Source: Hybos culiciformis (Eukaryota; Arthropoda; Insecta; Diptera; Hybotidae). Taken from it: a stretch of 64,000 bases of DNA. A program made the translations under genes and the position numbers. Shown piece after piece: positions 50,701 to 59,730 of the stretch (positions within the stretch are counted from its first letter, which is position 1; every line of letters begins with the position of its first letter). The notes under the pieces are model-generated. The model had not been told where the DNA came from. It searched no databases and worked only from the letters and a program-made list of their open reading frames with translations. The stretch lies in contig OZ023273.1 in the NCBI GenBank assembly GCA_964007475.1, forward strand, positions 67,846,445 through 67,910,444, read 5' to 3'.

Positions 50701-53700
50701 GCAAAATCTCGACCAGAACTCCAAAAAACTCGTAGATGAAACTAACAAACAGATAATTATAAATGAAAAGTTTTCTGACAATATTAATAAAATTACAGAA
50801 CGCATAAATTTTCAACGATCAAATCTACAAGACATAAACAACAATATGTCACTTATAATTAATAAATTAGACATTTATGAACACGCTTTCCATACTTATG
50901 CCGAAATTACAAACCTAAATAAATTAATAGAAAAAGTTAAAGATTGTATTTTATTAAGTAACCTAAATACTTTAGCTCATGATATTCTAACTATCGAAGA
51001 AGTTAATTTTTTTAATATTTCAATTGAAACTTTCCCTTTTATTAAAACTGGTATTATATTAACCAACAAAAATTCTATAATCTTCGCCATATTGATACCC
51101 AAATTTTCTGAAAAACCTTACTTCAATGCCTACATTATACCTTTTCCCAATTCAAAAAATGAACAGCTAAATATGGAAAATGAAAAAGTAATAATTAATG
51201 AAAATGTAATTTTTGAATTTAAGGAAAATGTAGAACAAATAAAAAATTTAAAAAATCATAAAAATAATTGTATAAAAAATTTACAAAAAAATACTACATG
51301 TAAATTTGTAACTTCCAAAGAAAAATTAATTGAGGAATTGGAACCAGGATTATTAGTTTCAAAAAATTTAGATTTAGTTAAACTAGAAAGTAATTGTCTG
51401 AATAAATTAATAGAAATAAAAGGAAATAATGTCATTAAGTTTGTAAATTGTAAAATTAAAATAGAACATAATGAATTTACTAATGTTGCTAATGTATTTA
51501 AAGAACACATCATAGTTCCAATTCTAAACACAAGAATAAACAAAACATTTGATAATATAACATTTGAAATTTTAAATTTTGAAAATGTAAAAAACAGAGA
51601 AAAAATTGAGTATGTTGAGCACAAGCATAGTGTAATTGGTTATTCATTAACTACTATAATTATTTTGATTATTGTAACAATTATTATTGTAGTCCTGTTT
51701 GTAAAATATAACAGAACAAGCACAAATCCTGCACCTATTGTACAATTTTCCGAGACGGAAAATTCTCAGGATGGAAAAGTTACGTTTAAATTCTAACATA
51801 ATTTTAAACGTATCAAAAAATGATAATTAAAATTATTCTGTATGACAAAAAATGTTAAGTCAACATTTTTTTATCTAAATTCCTATTACAGTTAAAATAA
51901 AGTACAGTTTATAAGACTCTTTGTTTCACAAATACTTTATTATTTCCTTTTGAAGAAATAATCAAACGTTGGCTTGTCATTTGACACTTTTAGAGATAAA
52001 TTCATTTTTATTGTATTAGCATTTAGTAATAGCATCTAATAAGAAATAAAGAAAATAAAAAATCAATTTACTTTTATCATCAGAACAAATAAGACCTATT
52101 TAATTATTTCGATTTTGAATTTACAGCTTGCGGATTAGCTTTTCAATTGAGTAATAAAGGTAACTATATGATATAATTTATTATCACTGTCACTAACATA
52201 TCATTGTTTCAAATTTTTTTTTGTTTCAAAAAAATAAATAAATGAAGAAACAAGATTATAATAATATTGTTTTGACTTCCATAAAAAGCGTTCGGAGAGT
52301 ACTCCAGTTTTACTTGCTATTTTATCTCAATAGCAAGTAAAAACGGAGCAGACAAACTTAAAAATTAAAAGCAAAAAATTACCGTAAAACGCATAAATTC
52401 ATAATATACATCAATAATTTTTGTTCGACGGCATAACTGTTCATTAAAAGTGGTGCGAGTTTATCGATTAATAAATTTGCTATTAAAAAATATATATCTT
52501 TTTTTGAAAGAACTTTTGGAACAAGATTATCTTTAGATCTTTTTTCCGATTTATTATTTTTGTTACGATATTTTGGACGAGATAAAATTTGTGCTAAATT
52601 TACAATATAGCCAAGAAGAAGTTCTGTCTTTTCTAAAATTTCTATTGGTATCATTTGAAGTGGTTGATATCCATTATTCACTTGATGATGAAACGGTGTA
52701 CCTCCAAAATTAGCCCTTAAACCCTCGTTATAAGCCAGTGAAACCGCTGGAAACAAAGCAATTCCTGGCCCTTTTTCAATAGCTTTGAATGCTACCCCCA
52801 TTGAATCACCATTACGAAAATATTCAATCGCTTCATTATCAACATCTACACAAACCGTAATAATATCACCAGTTTGCCATCTGTCACCATATCTAAAATT
52901 AAGTACAATTGAAATTAAAAAAAAATAATTTAGTAAATTTTTATGTCTCCTAACTTTGTGGTCTGGACATGCCAAATTTGTTGCTTACTTCCATCATACC
53001 CGTAACTTAGTTTTGTATCACCAACGCCAGTATCATTGGTAAATTGGCATTTATTAGAGCACCAACCTATTTGCATAACACCTTTACTTTGTAATTGAAC
53101 CTCATACATCCATTTTCCGGCAAAAATGCACACATTAGCTTTTACAGTACTAAAAGTACCCTGACTTTGAATCGTTAATCGATCTGAACTTGTCCGAATT
53201 ATATTATCTGCGTTGAGATCAAAACAAACGTTCTCAGATCCCAAGCGTTTTGTATTTTCTTGTTTTTGAACTTTTACAATTTCCTCATTTTTCAATTCAA
53301 TGTCTTGTAATTTTTGATCAAGCCAATAACTAATGTGACTTATTTGTCTACAAAAATTATATTTTCTACAAAATTTTAAGTCAACCTTTAGTTACTAATT
53401 TTTGATGGGATAAAACAGTAAAAATCATATTTTAATATAAAAAAAAAATTAAAAAGAAAATAAAAAATCAGAAATAGGTAGTTAGGAAGTTTTACAGTAG
53501 TGCTGTAGCCGACCATAGAATTAAACAGTAACCACAATAAGTGTGTTCACACAACAAATGTAAGTTTCATTTTATTTTAATTAGGACCAACCATATCGAT
53601 TTTCCTAGATTTAATTTTACTTTGCCTAAATTGCTTAAACTTTATTATTCATATTATGTCTATCACTATATAGGTATTAGGTATTTTACATAAGACATAA

Positions 53701-56163
53701 GATTTAAGTAACTCTATAATAGTAGGTACGTATGTACTTCATTCTAGAAATCTAATGTGATGTTGGTGCATAAAACTTGAAGGAAATTATATACCGCTCT
53801 TAAAACAATATCTCGAATACAAAGATCAAGAGTGCGTTCCTTAATTATTTTTGTCTCAAAAATAGAATCTCCCTTTTCTGCAATTTTGTTGAATCTGCTA
53901 AGATCATATAATTTTATAAGGACATCTTATAATGCGTCATATTTTATTTTTTAACAAAGTTCCAGAAGTCAAAATTATTTCTAAATTAAAATTAAAATTA
54001 AAAAGAAATGTTGGAAAATAATTAACAAAGACTAAATCAAGTTCATTTTTTTAGCCGACTGTAGCAAACTGTAGCCGAATTTAGTAAAACCCATTATTTT
54101 CCCACAACTTTTTCACATTCCATAGCTATTGTATTCTGATTTTGAATTTAAAATCACTTAAAAGTTGTCCTAAAAACGAATTGTTATGGAAAATTTTAAA
54201 TTTCCCATTAGAGATTTATTAAAAATAAAATTGAATTTCGGAACGATTTTTAGCAGAAATTATTCTGGATATAGGATTTTAGCTGTCAAATCGCATCGTT
54301 CCATTATTCAAAATACTCAAAAGTAGAATCTGATCCAAGTTTTAGGGAAAATCGTGAATAATGGAACGCACTCTTAGAGTCCTTTCCAAAACCAAGAACT
54401 ATTTTAGAAATTGAAATATTATTTTAATTTTTATTTCAAGGTTTCTAGTTTTGGAACGACACGATTTTACAAATGAAAATTTTTTGACGTAAAAATGTGC
54501 AAAGGGAAATTTTAAATTTTCCATACAATCTCAGTTTATAAGCTGTGGTCAAAATACAAAACAGCATAACTCAAATTTATTTTTTTCAGGAGATTGTTTT
54601 AATGGATGCTTTTTTAAATAACTTCTTTTGTGAATAACAGTATTAAGTCTATATTTTCACTAAAAGAAAAAAAACTCTTAGAATAAAAACCGTACTGAGA
54701 AGGATTACATTAAAACATTGAAATTGACATATGTATCTCGACTTAAGCTGTTTTGCATTTTGACCACAGAAGTGTACTTTTAAGTGAGCCTCCTATAGGT
54801 ACCTAGTTTACATGATAGGTTTGAAACAGAGTTGAGTTGAAAAATTTCATATTAAAAAACTCAACTCTATCATGTAAACTAGGTAATATATAAAAAAAAC
54901 AAGGAATAGAAAATTTATGATGATGTTGCAGATGGTACTGATTTAATGTCAATGCGATAGATAAATAAAAAAGAAAGAATGAGATAAGGAAAAAAAGAAC
55001 GTAATGGAAGCAGAAATTAAGTGAAAGTAGTGCCTCTAGATTGCTGTTATTTTTGTTTCTTTGTTTTCGATTTTGTAATGATTTTGCAATATGCTTTAAG
55101 TATATTAATTTTATTTTGTAGAATATTGATTTTGTTTTTTATTTTATTTTTGATTTGTATTGATTGATAGTATTTATTGTTTACTGCTTTGTATTTTGAA
55201 TAGAGCTTGATTTAAGCTAGATGAATAAATAAATAAGTAAATCTCATTCTGTTCACTTATTAAAAGATTTTAAAAAAAGAAATCTTCCTTTTCTATAAAA
55301 CAAATGTCACAATTTCAAAATTGAGGTTGTAATTTTCTGCATTCTGTGTAATCTGCTTAAATAAACTATGTACTTATAAAATAATATATGGCCGACTGAA
55401 ATCAAATAGATACATACTCATAATAATTTAATACGTGACCAACCGAATTTTCTTACCCATTTTTGCCGGTTTTTTTTTTTTTCTATACAATTTTAGTTTT
55501 TGAAATAAGTCAAGAATTTAAAAAAATAAAATGGAATTTGTGAAGGACTTTAGGACAAAATTATTTCTTTTTTGAAGTACCTAACTAACAGCTGTAAAAT
55601 CGTGTCAATTTAAATTTTTTCAATTGTTAATAAGTGAACAGACTCTCAATTTCTAAAAACAAGAAATTTTCTGTAGCAAAAATGTAGTATTTAATTTCCT
55701 TATTTTGGGTAGGTATAACGCACTTGGAATATGGACAAATGTGAAGCTGGCTGACCGTGCGAAAATCGATTTTTCAACCAAATTTTCGCGCACCACTTTA
55801 TTCAGATTTTCTTATTGATATTTTAATTTAAGGTTTTGAGAATTTTTCCTATTATCAAAAAAATGACAGATGGGACGAAGGACGATGTTTAAAATCTACT
55901 TCCTAAAATTCTAAGTAGGTAGGTAGGTATTAAATTCCTAAAAAAAATAGTTTAAAAATTCATCACATACTTAGGTAATGTAGGTTACTCTAGGTAATAA
56001 TAAAAGTTAGGTCAGGTCAGGTCAGAACGGGGAGAAGTTAACAAACTTCAACAAAATAAAAATCTTACTCTGAAAAATTTCCCATTCCCAATTGAGATTC
56101 ATTTGATAAATTTTCAAAAATTTGTTCTCCAAAAATTTTATGAAATATTCTACTGATTTCCAT
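38786..56163 (-). CDS. RNF123: E3 ubiquitin-protein ligase RNF123 (KPC1)
   Basis: SPRY-RING ubiquitin ligase. The mammalian protein is the catalytic subunit of the KPC complex that ubiquitinates p27Kip1 and acts on p105/NF-kB. Seventeen coding exons close in phase (1317 codons plus stop): 56163-56069, 53347-52955, 52892-52383, 45562-45290, 45035-44974, 44907-44690, 43247-42941, 42743-42677, 42213-42078, 42018-41830, 41765-41652, 41037-40745, 40684-40324, 40225-39854, 39754-39508, 39160-38983, 38924-38786. The SPRY domain lies in exons 2-3 (KWMYEVQLQSKGVMQIGWC, GVGDT, YGYDG). The long helical middle includes LNSVLSQLNWAFSEF. The C-terminal C3HC4 RING has C1251, C1254, C1266, H1268, C1271, C1274, C1285 and C1288, all present. 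Length is close to human RNF123. Intron 3 (45563-52382) holds an errantivirus; the intron 44908-43248 side holds a hAT relic. The start is chosen as the ATG opening the frame that splices in phase into exon 2. Confidence 0.95.
44018..44638. mobile_element. decayed hAT element in an RNF123 intron
   Basis: The ends CAACGGTTCCCAAAGTGTGG (44018-) and, inverted, CAGCGATTCCCAAACTTTTT (ending 44638) are typical hAT termini. The flanks TTCTAAAT (44010-44017) and TTATAAAT (44639-44646) match at 7 of 8. It lies between RNF123 exons 43247 and 44690, sense-opposite to the gene. Confidence 0.85.
44200..44521 (+). pseudogene. hAT transposase C-terminal relic (ZBED5/SCAND3-like)
   Basis: Frames read SEVERDQLSEISCNGDLKLE, then FKQQNLRYFW, then after stops ALKFLMPFVSSYLCEV and LRLKLTKIELNI, ending NKQLHPSH and TAA near 44521. 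This is the C-terminal dimerisation part of the ZBED5/SCAND3/FAM200-type hAT family (LSSD-like box, LEFxxxxLxxFW, LLPFxxxYLCExxFS, LRxxLTxIxPxI). Several stops make it a dead copy. Confidence 0.75.
45580..45967 (+). repeat. 5' LTR of the errantivirus
   Basis: 388 bp, starting AGTTAC and ending GTAACT (perfect inverted tips). An AATAAA lies near the 3' end (45955-45960). Confidence 0.95.
45967..45984 (+). other. primer-binding site, tRNA-Ser
   Basis: TGGCGCAGTCGGTAGGAT is complementary to the 3' end of a serine tRNA including CCA, as known for 17.6/297-type errantiviruses. Its first T is also the last base of the LTR. Confidence 0.8.
46635..47555 (+). CDS. gag: errantivirus Gag
   Basis: 306 codons, intact. 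Structural capsid protein that packages element RNA. It begins MADHVDRLNLILGFINKVTP and has a helical capsid region, including FDGSEISYLPEFVERIDSLG and a region around KDFYEKINNYLCRINNYY. The Asn-rich, basic C-terminal third lacks a CCHC knuckle, as in other gypsy-type Gag proteins. The ATG follows a long A-rich leader. The stop TAG at 47553-47555 comes just before the pol frame, which is in the -1 phase; a slippery heptamer lies 33 nt upstream of the stop. Confidence 0.9.
   Translation: MADHVDRLNLILGFINKVTPFDGSEISYLPEFVERIDSLGRQIANFNVDNQAVLWAYVRDKITGPAKNTLRSHGSVTEWQQIRRILVENHGERLNADRLIDKIRSCRITSNIKDFYEKINNYLCRINNYYLLNNEVDNDRIQSNRRIALDTFKNNLPEPVRSVIFSRNPDSLEAAFQIIRDGNYQHLNAQGLCHKTPNKNSAGNSFNKNKSSNYNSNSANRNQNNSGNYQLNQGYGPNKAVNYNNNRSFAPNQYRQNSHNNNFNNYPSRNSTQTRFTNNNNTVEPMDISTNENQNFRDNGPNNYPI
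47516..47522 (+). promoter_or_regulatory. candidate -1 ribosomal frameshift heptamer
   Basis: In the gag frame this reads A AAT TTT, fitting the X XXY YYZ rule. The -1 frame stays open from here into pol with no stop. The location just before the gag stop fits Gag-Pol production by -1 frameshifting. No downstream stem-loop was tested. Confidence 0.6.
47558..50095 (+). CDS. pol: errantivirus Pol: protease, RT, RNase H, truncated integrase
   Basis: 845 open codons from 47558, which is GTG; the frame is open upstream and is probably entered by frameshifting. Protease: FLIDSGAESSII near the N-terminus. RT: WRIVIDYRKLNEVT, FPIPNIEDIF, FATTLDLAKGFHQIEV-like block (TTLDLAKGFHQIEV), LRMPFGLRNAPSTFQRLMN and the catalytic YMDD. 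RNase H: STDASNVAIGAVLSQ and KTDHRPLIWL. The integrase zinc finger is intact (H-x4-H in HLDKNH, then CTVC). The frame ends only a few residues into the integrase core at VHMDIWF, so the catalytic D,D-35-E core is absent through an internal deletion. A frame change follows. RT and RNase H look functional; integration is not encoded. Confidence 0.9.
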   Translation: METRVRPLKFLIDSGAESSIINPNLCQLKWKHKTNIQCLKTLNHNVHTDILCKFPLFEIFNEKNYFVEFLEFEFHNNFDGLIGNNILAPLNCIINYEDRTLKTKNATIPLFLNEYEEEYNRSSYKENSIELFSHEINNFNLLNHVNTSHLNWNEKQSLFKLILNNKGIFYKDGDDLTFTNQIKHCIKTKNEIPIYSKLYRYPEIHKNEVDTQIEEMLRNNIIRNSNSPYNSPIWVVPKKEDNSGVQKWRIVIDYRKLNEVTIEDRFPIPNIEDIFEKLGRANYFTTLDLAKGFHQIEVDPKDQHKTAFSTATGHYEFLRMPFGLRNAPSTFQRLMNEVLKEFINKICVVYMDDILVFSTSLQEHFDSLQKILNKLNKVNLKLQVDKCNFLCKETNFLGHVISNQGIKPNPKKIEAIQNISLPKNQKEIKSFLGITGFYRKFIKDYAKVAFPLTNYLKKGAKIDLNNEEYRESFLKLKTLLVTEPILIYPNFQKPFELSTDASNVAIGAVLSQNNHPISYISRTLNNHEKNYSVIEKELLAIVWATKQFRPYLFGRKFSIKTDHRPLIWLNGLKEPNCKLQRWKIRLNEFDFEIEYVKGKENKVADFLSRTESSNTEQNQDIEIHNNFQNGSDSNNDAEIMSTDATIHSASEDDSNLIYISEKPINLFKNQIYLQKSVQEKYETATVHKKSQHFITIAEKSDLLNIMKDFFLDKKGVICLYCEDDHLFLKFQNLFQAYFASNKNLKVLRSSIKLTDITDENEILTIIENEHLDKNHRGINEVFLELKQKVYYPNLVTQITRVINNCTVCQLAKHDTNPIKFQLQITETPYHFNDIVHMDIWFPERN
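50074..50300 (+). pseudogene. Pol C-terminal remnant after the deletion
   Basis: Shifted frame after the deletion point (about 50085). The basic, Lys-rich peptide (for example KRKTKYHKTQLKRKYKH) looks like the C-terminal tail of a gypsy-type integrase. The frame continues past 50300 into the env start region, as is normal for errantivirus pol/env overlap. Confidence 0.65.
50291..50302 (+). promoter_or_regulatory. candidate env splice acceptor
   Basis: CCCTTTTCAG ends at 50300, two bases before the env ATG. Errantivirus env is made from a spliced mRNA, so this is the expected acceptor. The donor, which should lie near the start of gag or in the leader, was not located. Confidence 0.6.
50303..51796 (+). 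CDS. env: errantivirus envelope glycoprotein
   Basis: 497 codons, intact. Insect errantivirus Env is related to baculovirus F proteins. An N-terminal signal peptide (about 1-18, hydrophobic RVIILLSTIWATST) is visible. A furin-type cleavage site RKKR (about residue 99) is followed by a glycine-rich hydrophobic start. A coiled-coil-like region follows (Asn/Leu-rich heptads). A single transmembrane segment lies near the C-terminus (SLTTIIILIIVTIIIVVLF), with a short cytoplasmic tail. The last six codons and the stop fall in the 3' LTR. Confidence 0.9.
   Translation: MIRVIILLSTIWATSTSQKVEITPVYTDQGFIILKLEQKLIVEKYTKILHIVDLTEIENALDTIDKNIEFMQIYKNYLIISLLERELNSLRMNLKTIVPHRKKRGLVNVLGKTLNFIAGTMDSEDATEIYSHLQNLDQNSKKLVDETNKQIIINEKFSDNINKITERINFQRSNLQDINNNMSLIINKLDIYEHAFHTYAEITNLNKLIEKVKDCILLSNLNTLAHDILTIEEVNFFNISIETFPFIKTGIILTNKNSIIFAILIPKFSEKPYFNAYIIPFPNSKNEQLNMENEKVIINENVIFEFKENVEQIKNLKNHKNNCIKNLQKNTTCKFVTSKEKLIEELEPGLLVSKNLDLVKLESNCLNKLIEIKGNNVIKFVNCKIKIEHNEFTNVANVFKEHIIVPILNTRINKTFDNITFEILNFENVKNREKIEYVEHKHSVIGYSLTTIIILIIVTIIIVVLFVKYNRTSTNPAPIVQFSETENSQDGKVTFKF
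51778..52165 (+). repeat. 3' LTR of the errantivirus
   Basis: 388 bp, no difference from the 5' LTR seen by eye. Preceded by a short purine run (AGGATGGAAA) that may serve as the polypurine tract. Followed by the ATAT duplication. Confidence 0.95.
52309..52346. repeat. intronic hairpin, 15-bp stem
   Basis: GTTTTACTTGCTATT and its complement around an 8-nt loop, 37 bp from the RNF123 exon-3 donor. Confidence 0.5.
53348..56068. other. RNF123 intron 1, no gene inside
   Basis: 2.7 kb, AT-rich. The only clear structure is a palindrome at 54800-54885 (TACCTAGTTTACATGATAG and complement, with an inner AACTCAACTCT pair). Confidence 0.6.
54800..54885. repeat. palindrome in RNF123 intron 1
   Basis: A 19-bp outer stem and an inner stem (AGAGTTGAGTT/AACTCAACTCT) give a hairpin of about 30 paired bases. 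Confidence 0.7.
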
Positions 56164-56603
56164 TTTGAATTGATTTTCTTTTTAAAATTTTCATTTACTT
56201 TTCTATAGCTTCTTTAAAAATTGAAATTTTAAAATGTTTTATTTATTTTATTATATTCATTTACAAAAAAAAACAAAAAACTGACTTCCCAGCATTCAAA
56301 TAATATCGTATCACATCTATCACATTCATAATGACAATGTCAGCCAGATGTTACCAGGTTTGCCGAATGGAACTCATTGAATTCCCCAAAAAAATCTGAA
56401 AATACCCAAATTTGGAGAAAAATACCAAAAAATACCCAAAAATATTTAAAAAAAAAATTTATTTAAATTTGTGAACTTGTAAAATTATTTATTTGCATTT
56501 AAACTCATTACCTTATCCTTTGATTTTCCAGTCTAGGCTACAGGCATATTCAAAATCACTATTTTATTACAAAATTCCAGTAATTCAATGGAAACCTCCA
56601 CTT

Positions 56604-56980
56604 ATAAGGCTGTCACACTTCGGCTTTTTAATGGCTTTTTGAAAAAGCTATCATCGTTGTGGCTATTTCGTGGCTTTTTCCATACAAAAAAAAGAAAAAA
56701 AAGCTAGTGGCTTTTCAAAAAGCCACTAGAAAATCAGGGATCAAATAACAAATGAGCTCTGTGAGAAAAAAATAAACTAACAATTGCATACTTTCAGGAA
56801 GTTGGCGGCAATTTTTAAAAAAAAACGAATAAAAAAACAAAAAAAAATCCCAAAAAAAAAGGAAAAAGATATGACAAAACGAGAAAAAAAAAGAAAAAAA
56901 ACCAAAAAGTGCAAGTGTGAACGCATTTAAAAAAGCCGTCATGAGTAGTGGCTTTTTAGTTGTAGTGTGACTCGCTTATT
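56604..56980. mobile_element. TIR element, copy 2 (AAGGCTGTCACAC family), expanded
   Basis: Same ends as the copy at 6860-7015 (AAGGCTGTCACACTTCG, GTGTGACTCGCTT). About 220 bp longer, because the inside holds AGTGGCTTTT / AAAAGCCACT words in both orientations and a purine-rich block. Confidence 0.65.
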
Positions 56981-57024
56981 ATATAGGTAATGTAGGTTAG
57001 ACCTCCACTTCCCTACCAGATTGC

Positions 57025-57846
57025 AACCAGTGAATCATCACTGTTCCTTTACTGAGATTTGTTGTTGTTTTCTAATGATTCATCATTGAGTTATGAATGG
57101 AGCTCGGGAAAAACTCGGCGTTAGAAAATACAATTTACTACCACATACAAACAACTATCTCTCTCACATATGAAACAAAATATACTTGCTTTTATACAAA
57201 ACTCATCACTGTTTTACTATCCAGTACTCTTCACTCATTCATCACCCATTATTCATCACTTATTCACTACTAGTACTCATCACTGTTTTACTGCCTTTCC
57301 TTTCTAAAAAATAAATAAAACATTTGTTTTATTTGTGGACAAATTTACCATTAAATATTAAGATGAATGAATTAACTATAAAATGAATTGAAGTTTAAAA
57401 ATTAAGAATGCCTGTGGATAATTAATTAAAATTAATTATCCACAGGCATTCTGACAGCAGCAGGCAAATCTATAGTTTTTCTTTTTTCTGAAGCCATACT
57501 ATTAAGTGATTTAAGCACACTCTTCTTTACTTTTTTTTCGGATAATAATACTACCATTCCTCATCCACAAGCATCTAAACGAGAAACTATGTGTTAACTT
57601 AATTCATTATTAATTTAAATAAAAAATATATTTATTCATCTTTTTAATTAATAATATTTAATATTATTTTTAATTTTTAAAATTAATTTTGCTTTGATTC
57701 TCCGATAAATAGACAAAACTTGTCTTTAAATTTGTTTTTTCGTTTCACTTTAAAATTTTATTGTGTTATTGAAATATAAAACCTCTCTTTTTTTTTTAAC
57801 CTAATCTCAGTCATGATTTATCAATGACTCAGTGCTGATCACTGAG
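57025..57846. mobile_element. putative word-array element centred on a hairpin
   Basis: The ends CAGTGAATCATCACTG and, inverted, CAGTGATCAGCACTG are imperfectly complementary. The left half repeats TCATCACTG/TTTTACT words. The exact midpoint is a perfect palindrome at 57405-57452. No target duplication was confirmed. Confidence 0.45.
57405..57452. repeat. perfect 48-bp palindrome
   Basis: AGAATGCCTGTGGATAATT pairs with its complement; the stem is 23 bp with a 2-base centre. Confidence 0.85.
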
Positions 57847-57917
57847 TATAATAAATAGTAAATACATGTAAAAAAATGTATTTATATATGCTAAAAATCC
57901 AATACATTGATATGTAT

Positions 57918-58184
57918 TGAATACCTGTAATTTAATTAATAGTAATTAATAATACTTATTTATTGATTTCTTTATCTTCTTTATTTGACATCAATTCTTT
58001 ATATTTATTCATTAGATATAATAATCAATATAGTTCGTAATGTTGAAAATCAACTCCAAGTATGTATGTTAAGTATGTTAAGTATGTGTTAAGTATGTGT
58101 TAAGTATGTTAAGTATGTGTTAAGTATGTGTTAAGTGTTGCCATGCTCTTATTATTCCATTGTTCGTTTATTGGATATCCAACA
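57918..58184 (-). repeat. 3' LTR of the mag-like element
   Basis: 267 bp, with TG...CA ends when read on the minus strand. It contains a minisatellite of AAGTATGTGTT/AAGTATGTT units (58056-58135). Confidence 0.8.
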
Positions 58185-58207
58185 GTCTTCCCCGCAACTT
58201 TATAGAT

Positions 58208-58891
58208 CTAAATACGAACAGGCTTCTTAATAGCTCTACTTGAACGACGTACAATAGTTGTTTCTTTATTGGTGGTAATGTGATTATCATTTAACTTATT
58301 TTCATTATTTGTAGGAATTTTAGTAACATCAAAAGTAACATTTACATTTTCCGACGACTCTGGAGCCGGGACTGAAGTACTTAATGAAGGAATCGATACA
58401 TTAGCTGGAGTGATTTCTGTAACTGGTACATTTGATTCAAATGCTTTTGGCGAATCTTCAATCGACGTTCGGTAATTAAGTCGTAATGGAATTCTTAATT
58501 CTTCATTTTGGTTAACTAGTGTTGCACGGATTTGATCGACATGTCGTTTAAAAGTTTGATTATCTGATTTGATTAAATAATGTAGCTTGCCTAATTTTTC
58601 TATAACTTTCCCAAATTTCCATTTAATTTTTTTGTTTAAATAATATCGAAATTGGACTTTCTCCCCCATTGAAAAACTTCGTACGTTGTGATGTTCAGAA
58701 TACGTTGTAACTTGTTTATTATTTAAGCACGGTTTTTTAATTAAATCAAGTCTTGTTCTTAAATTAAACCTTAGCATCTCTTCTGCAGGATTTTTATTTG
58801 TAGTTGCATTAGTAACTTTCCGATACTGCATCAACACTCTATGTAGTTTCACATGTAAATCGCCTGATTCATTTTCAGCTGACCTTAACAC
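58208..58891 (-). pseudogene. mag-like integrase, C-terminal part
   Basis: 227-codon frame. It starts at the helix after the catalytic Glu region (LRSAENESGDLHVKLHRVL, YRKVTNATTNKNPAEEM). It continues through the integrase C-terminal barrel (FRYYLNKKIKWKFGKVIEKL, FKRHVDQIR) and a Ser/Thr-rich tail ending RRSSRAIKKPVRI. It is cut off from the rest of the integrase by a frameshift. Confidence 0.75.
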
Positions 58892-59139
58892 ATTTTCAAC
58901 CGTTTGAACATATCGCTCAGCTTGTCCATTTGATGAAGGATGTGCTGGCGCATTAGATGAAGGATGAAGGATGTGATGAAGGATGTGCTGGCATTAGATT
59001 TTAGGAAACTTTGAAATTCTGACGATATAAAATTTGTACCATTATCCGATACAATTATAGCTGGTAACCCGAATCTTGCAAATATTTCACGCAAAGCGCG
59101 AATTGTATAATAGCTTGTGATGCGACCACCTCCAACCAT
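58885..59139 (-). pseudogene. mag-like integrase, core fragment
   Basis: It contains the second catalytic aspartate region (FGLPAIIVSDNGTNFIS). The frame then goes wrong at about 58925-58998, where a short GATGAAGGATGTG tandem duplication is inserted. Confidence 0.7.
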
Positions 59140-59624
59140 TTTGTTTTGGCATCGACTACAATTAAAAAATAATTTTCCATGAATGGTCCAGTAAAATCAA
59201 TGTGAATTCGCGACCAAGGTAGAAATGGATTTTCCCAATGATGAGTTGGAGCACTCACAGCTTCCTTGGCTACTTTTGCACAATTATGACAACTCTTAGC
59301 AAGTTCTTCAATATCCTTGTCAATATTGAGCCAATAACAATAACTTCTTGCTAAATTTTTCATTTTGACTATGCCGATATGAGCCACATGTAATTCTTTT
59401 AGGATTTGTTTTTGTAGTTTTTGAGGTATAACCACACGAATTCCTCTGTATATACAACCATCATTAATCATTAATTCTTCTTCTTTACCCTTGAATTTTG
59501 TTCCGTCCAGACTCACCCCTGATTGTAAGGCATTGTAAACAATACACAGCTCTTTGTCTTTCCGAGTTTCATTAGCAATTGTTTGGCTCGTAACTGGTAA
59601 CACCATTTCGTGCAGTTGGAACAC
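59055..59624 (-). pseudogene. mag-like RNase H end and integrase N-terminus
   Basis: It shows the integrase HHCC finger (HVAHIG, then CHNC) and the first catalytic aspartate box (RIHIDFTGPF). The frame is lost after WLEVV. Confidence 0.75.
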
Positions 59625-59730
59625 TTGACATTCATTTGATTTTAATATTTCTTCATCAACTTGAAGTGGATGTCTCGAAAGAAAATCTGCATTAGTATGA
59701 TCCTTGGTATTCCTGTAAATAATTCTGTAA

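Larger units (their letters stand above)
45580..52165 (+). mobile_element. errantivirus (gypsy-type endogenous retrovirus), integrase-deleted
   Basis: 6586-bp LTR element with gag, pol and env. ATAT target duplication at 45576-45579 and 52166-52169. The LTRs are 388 bp and identical by eye. Order: LTR, tRNA-Ser primer site, A-rich leader, gag (46635), pol (47558), pol C-terminal remnant, env (50303), LTR. ATAT target choice, a Ser-tRNA primer and env place it near the 17.6/297/ZAM/Idefix errantivirus group. The integrase catalytic core is missing. It is inserted antisense to RNF123, 15 bp from a splice acceptor. Confidence 0.95.

Noticed and set aside
56715..56942. 75-codon Phe-rich open frame
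   Set aside because: Product of A-rich/T-rich sequence in the expanded TIR element.
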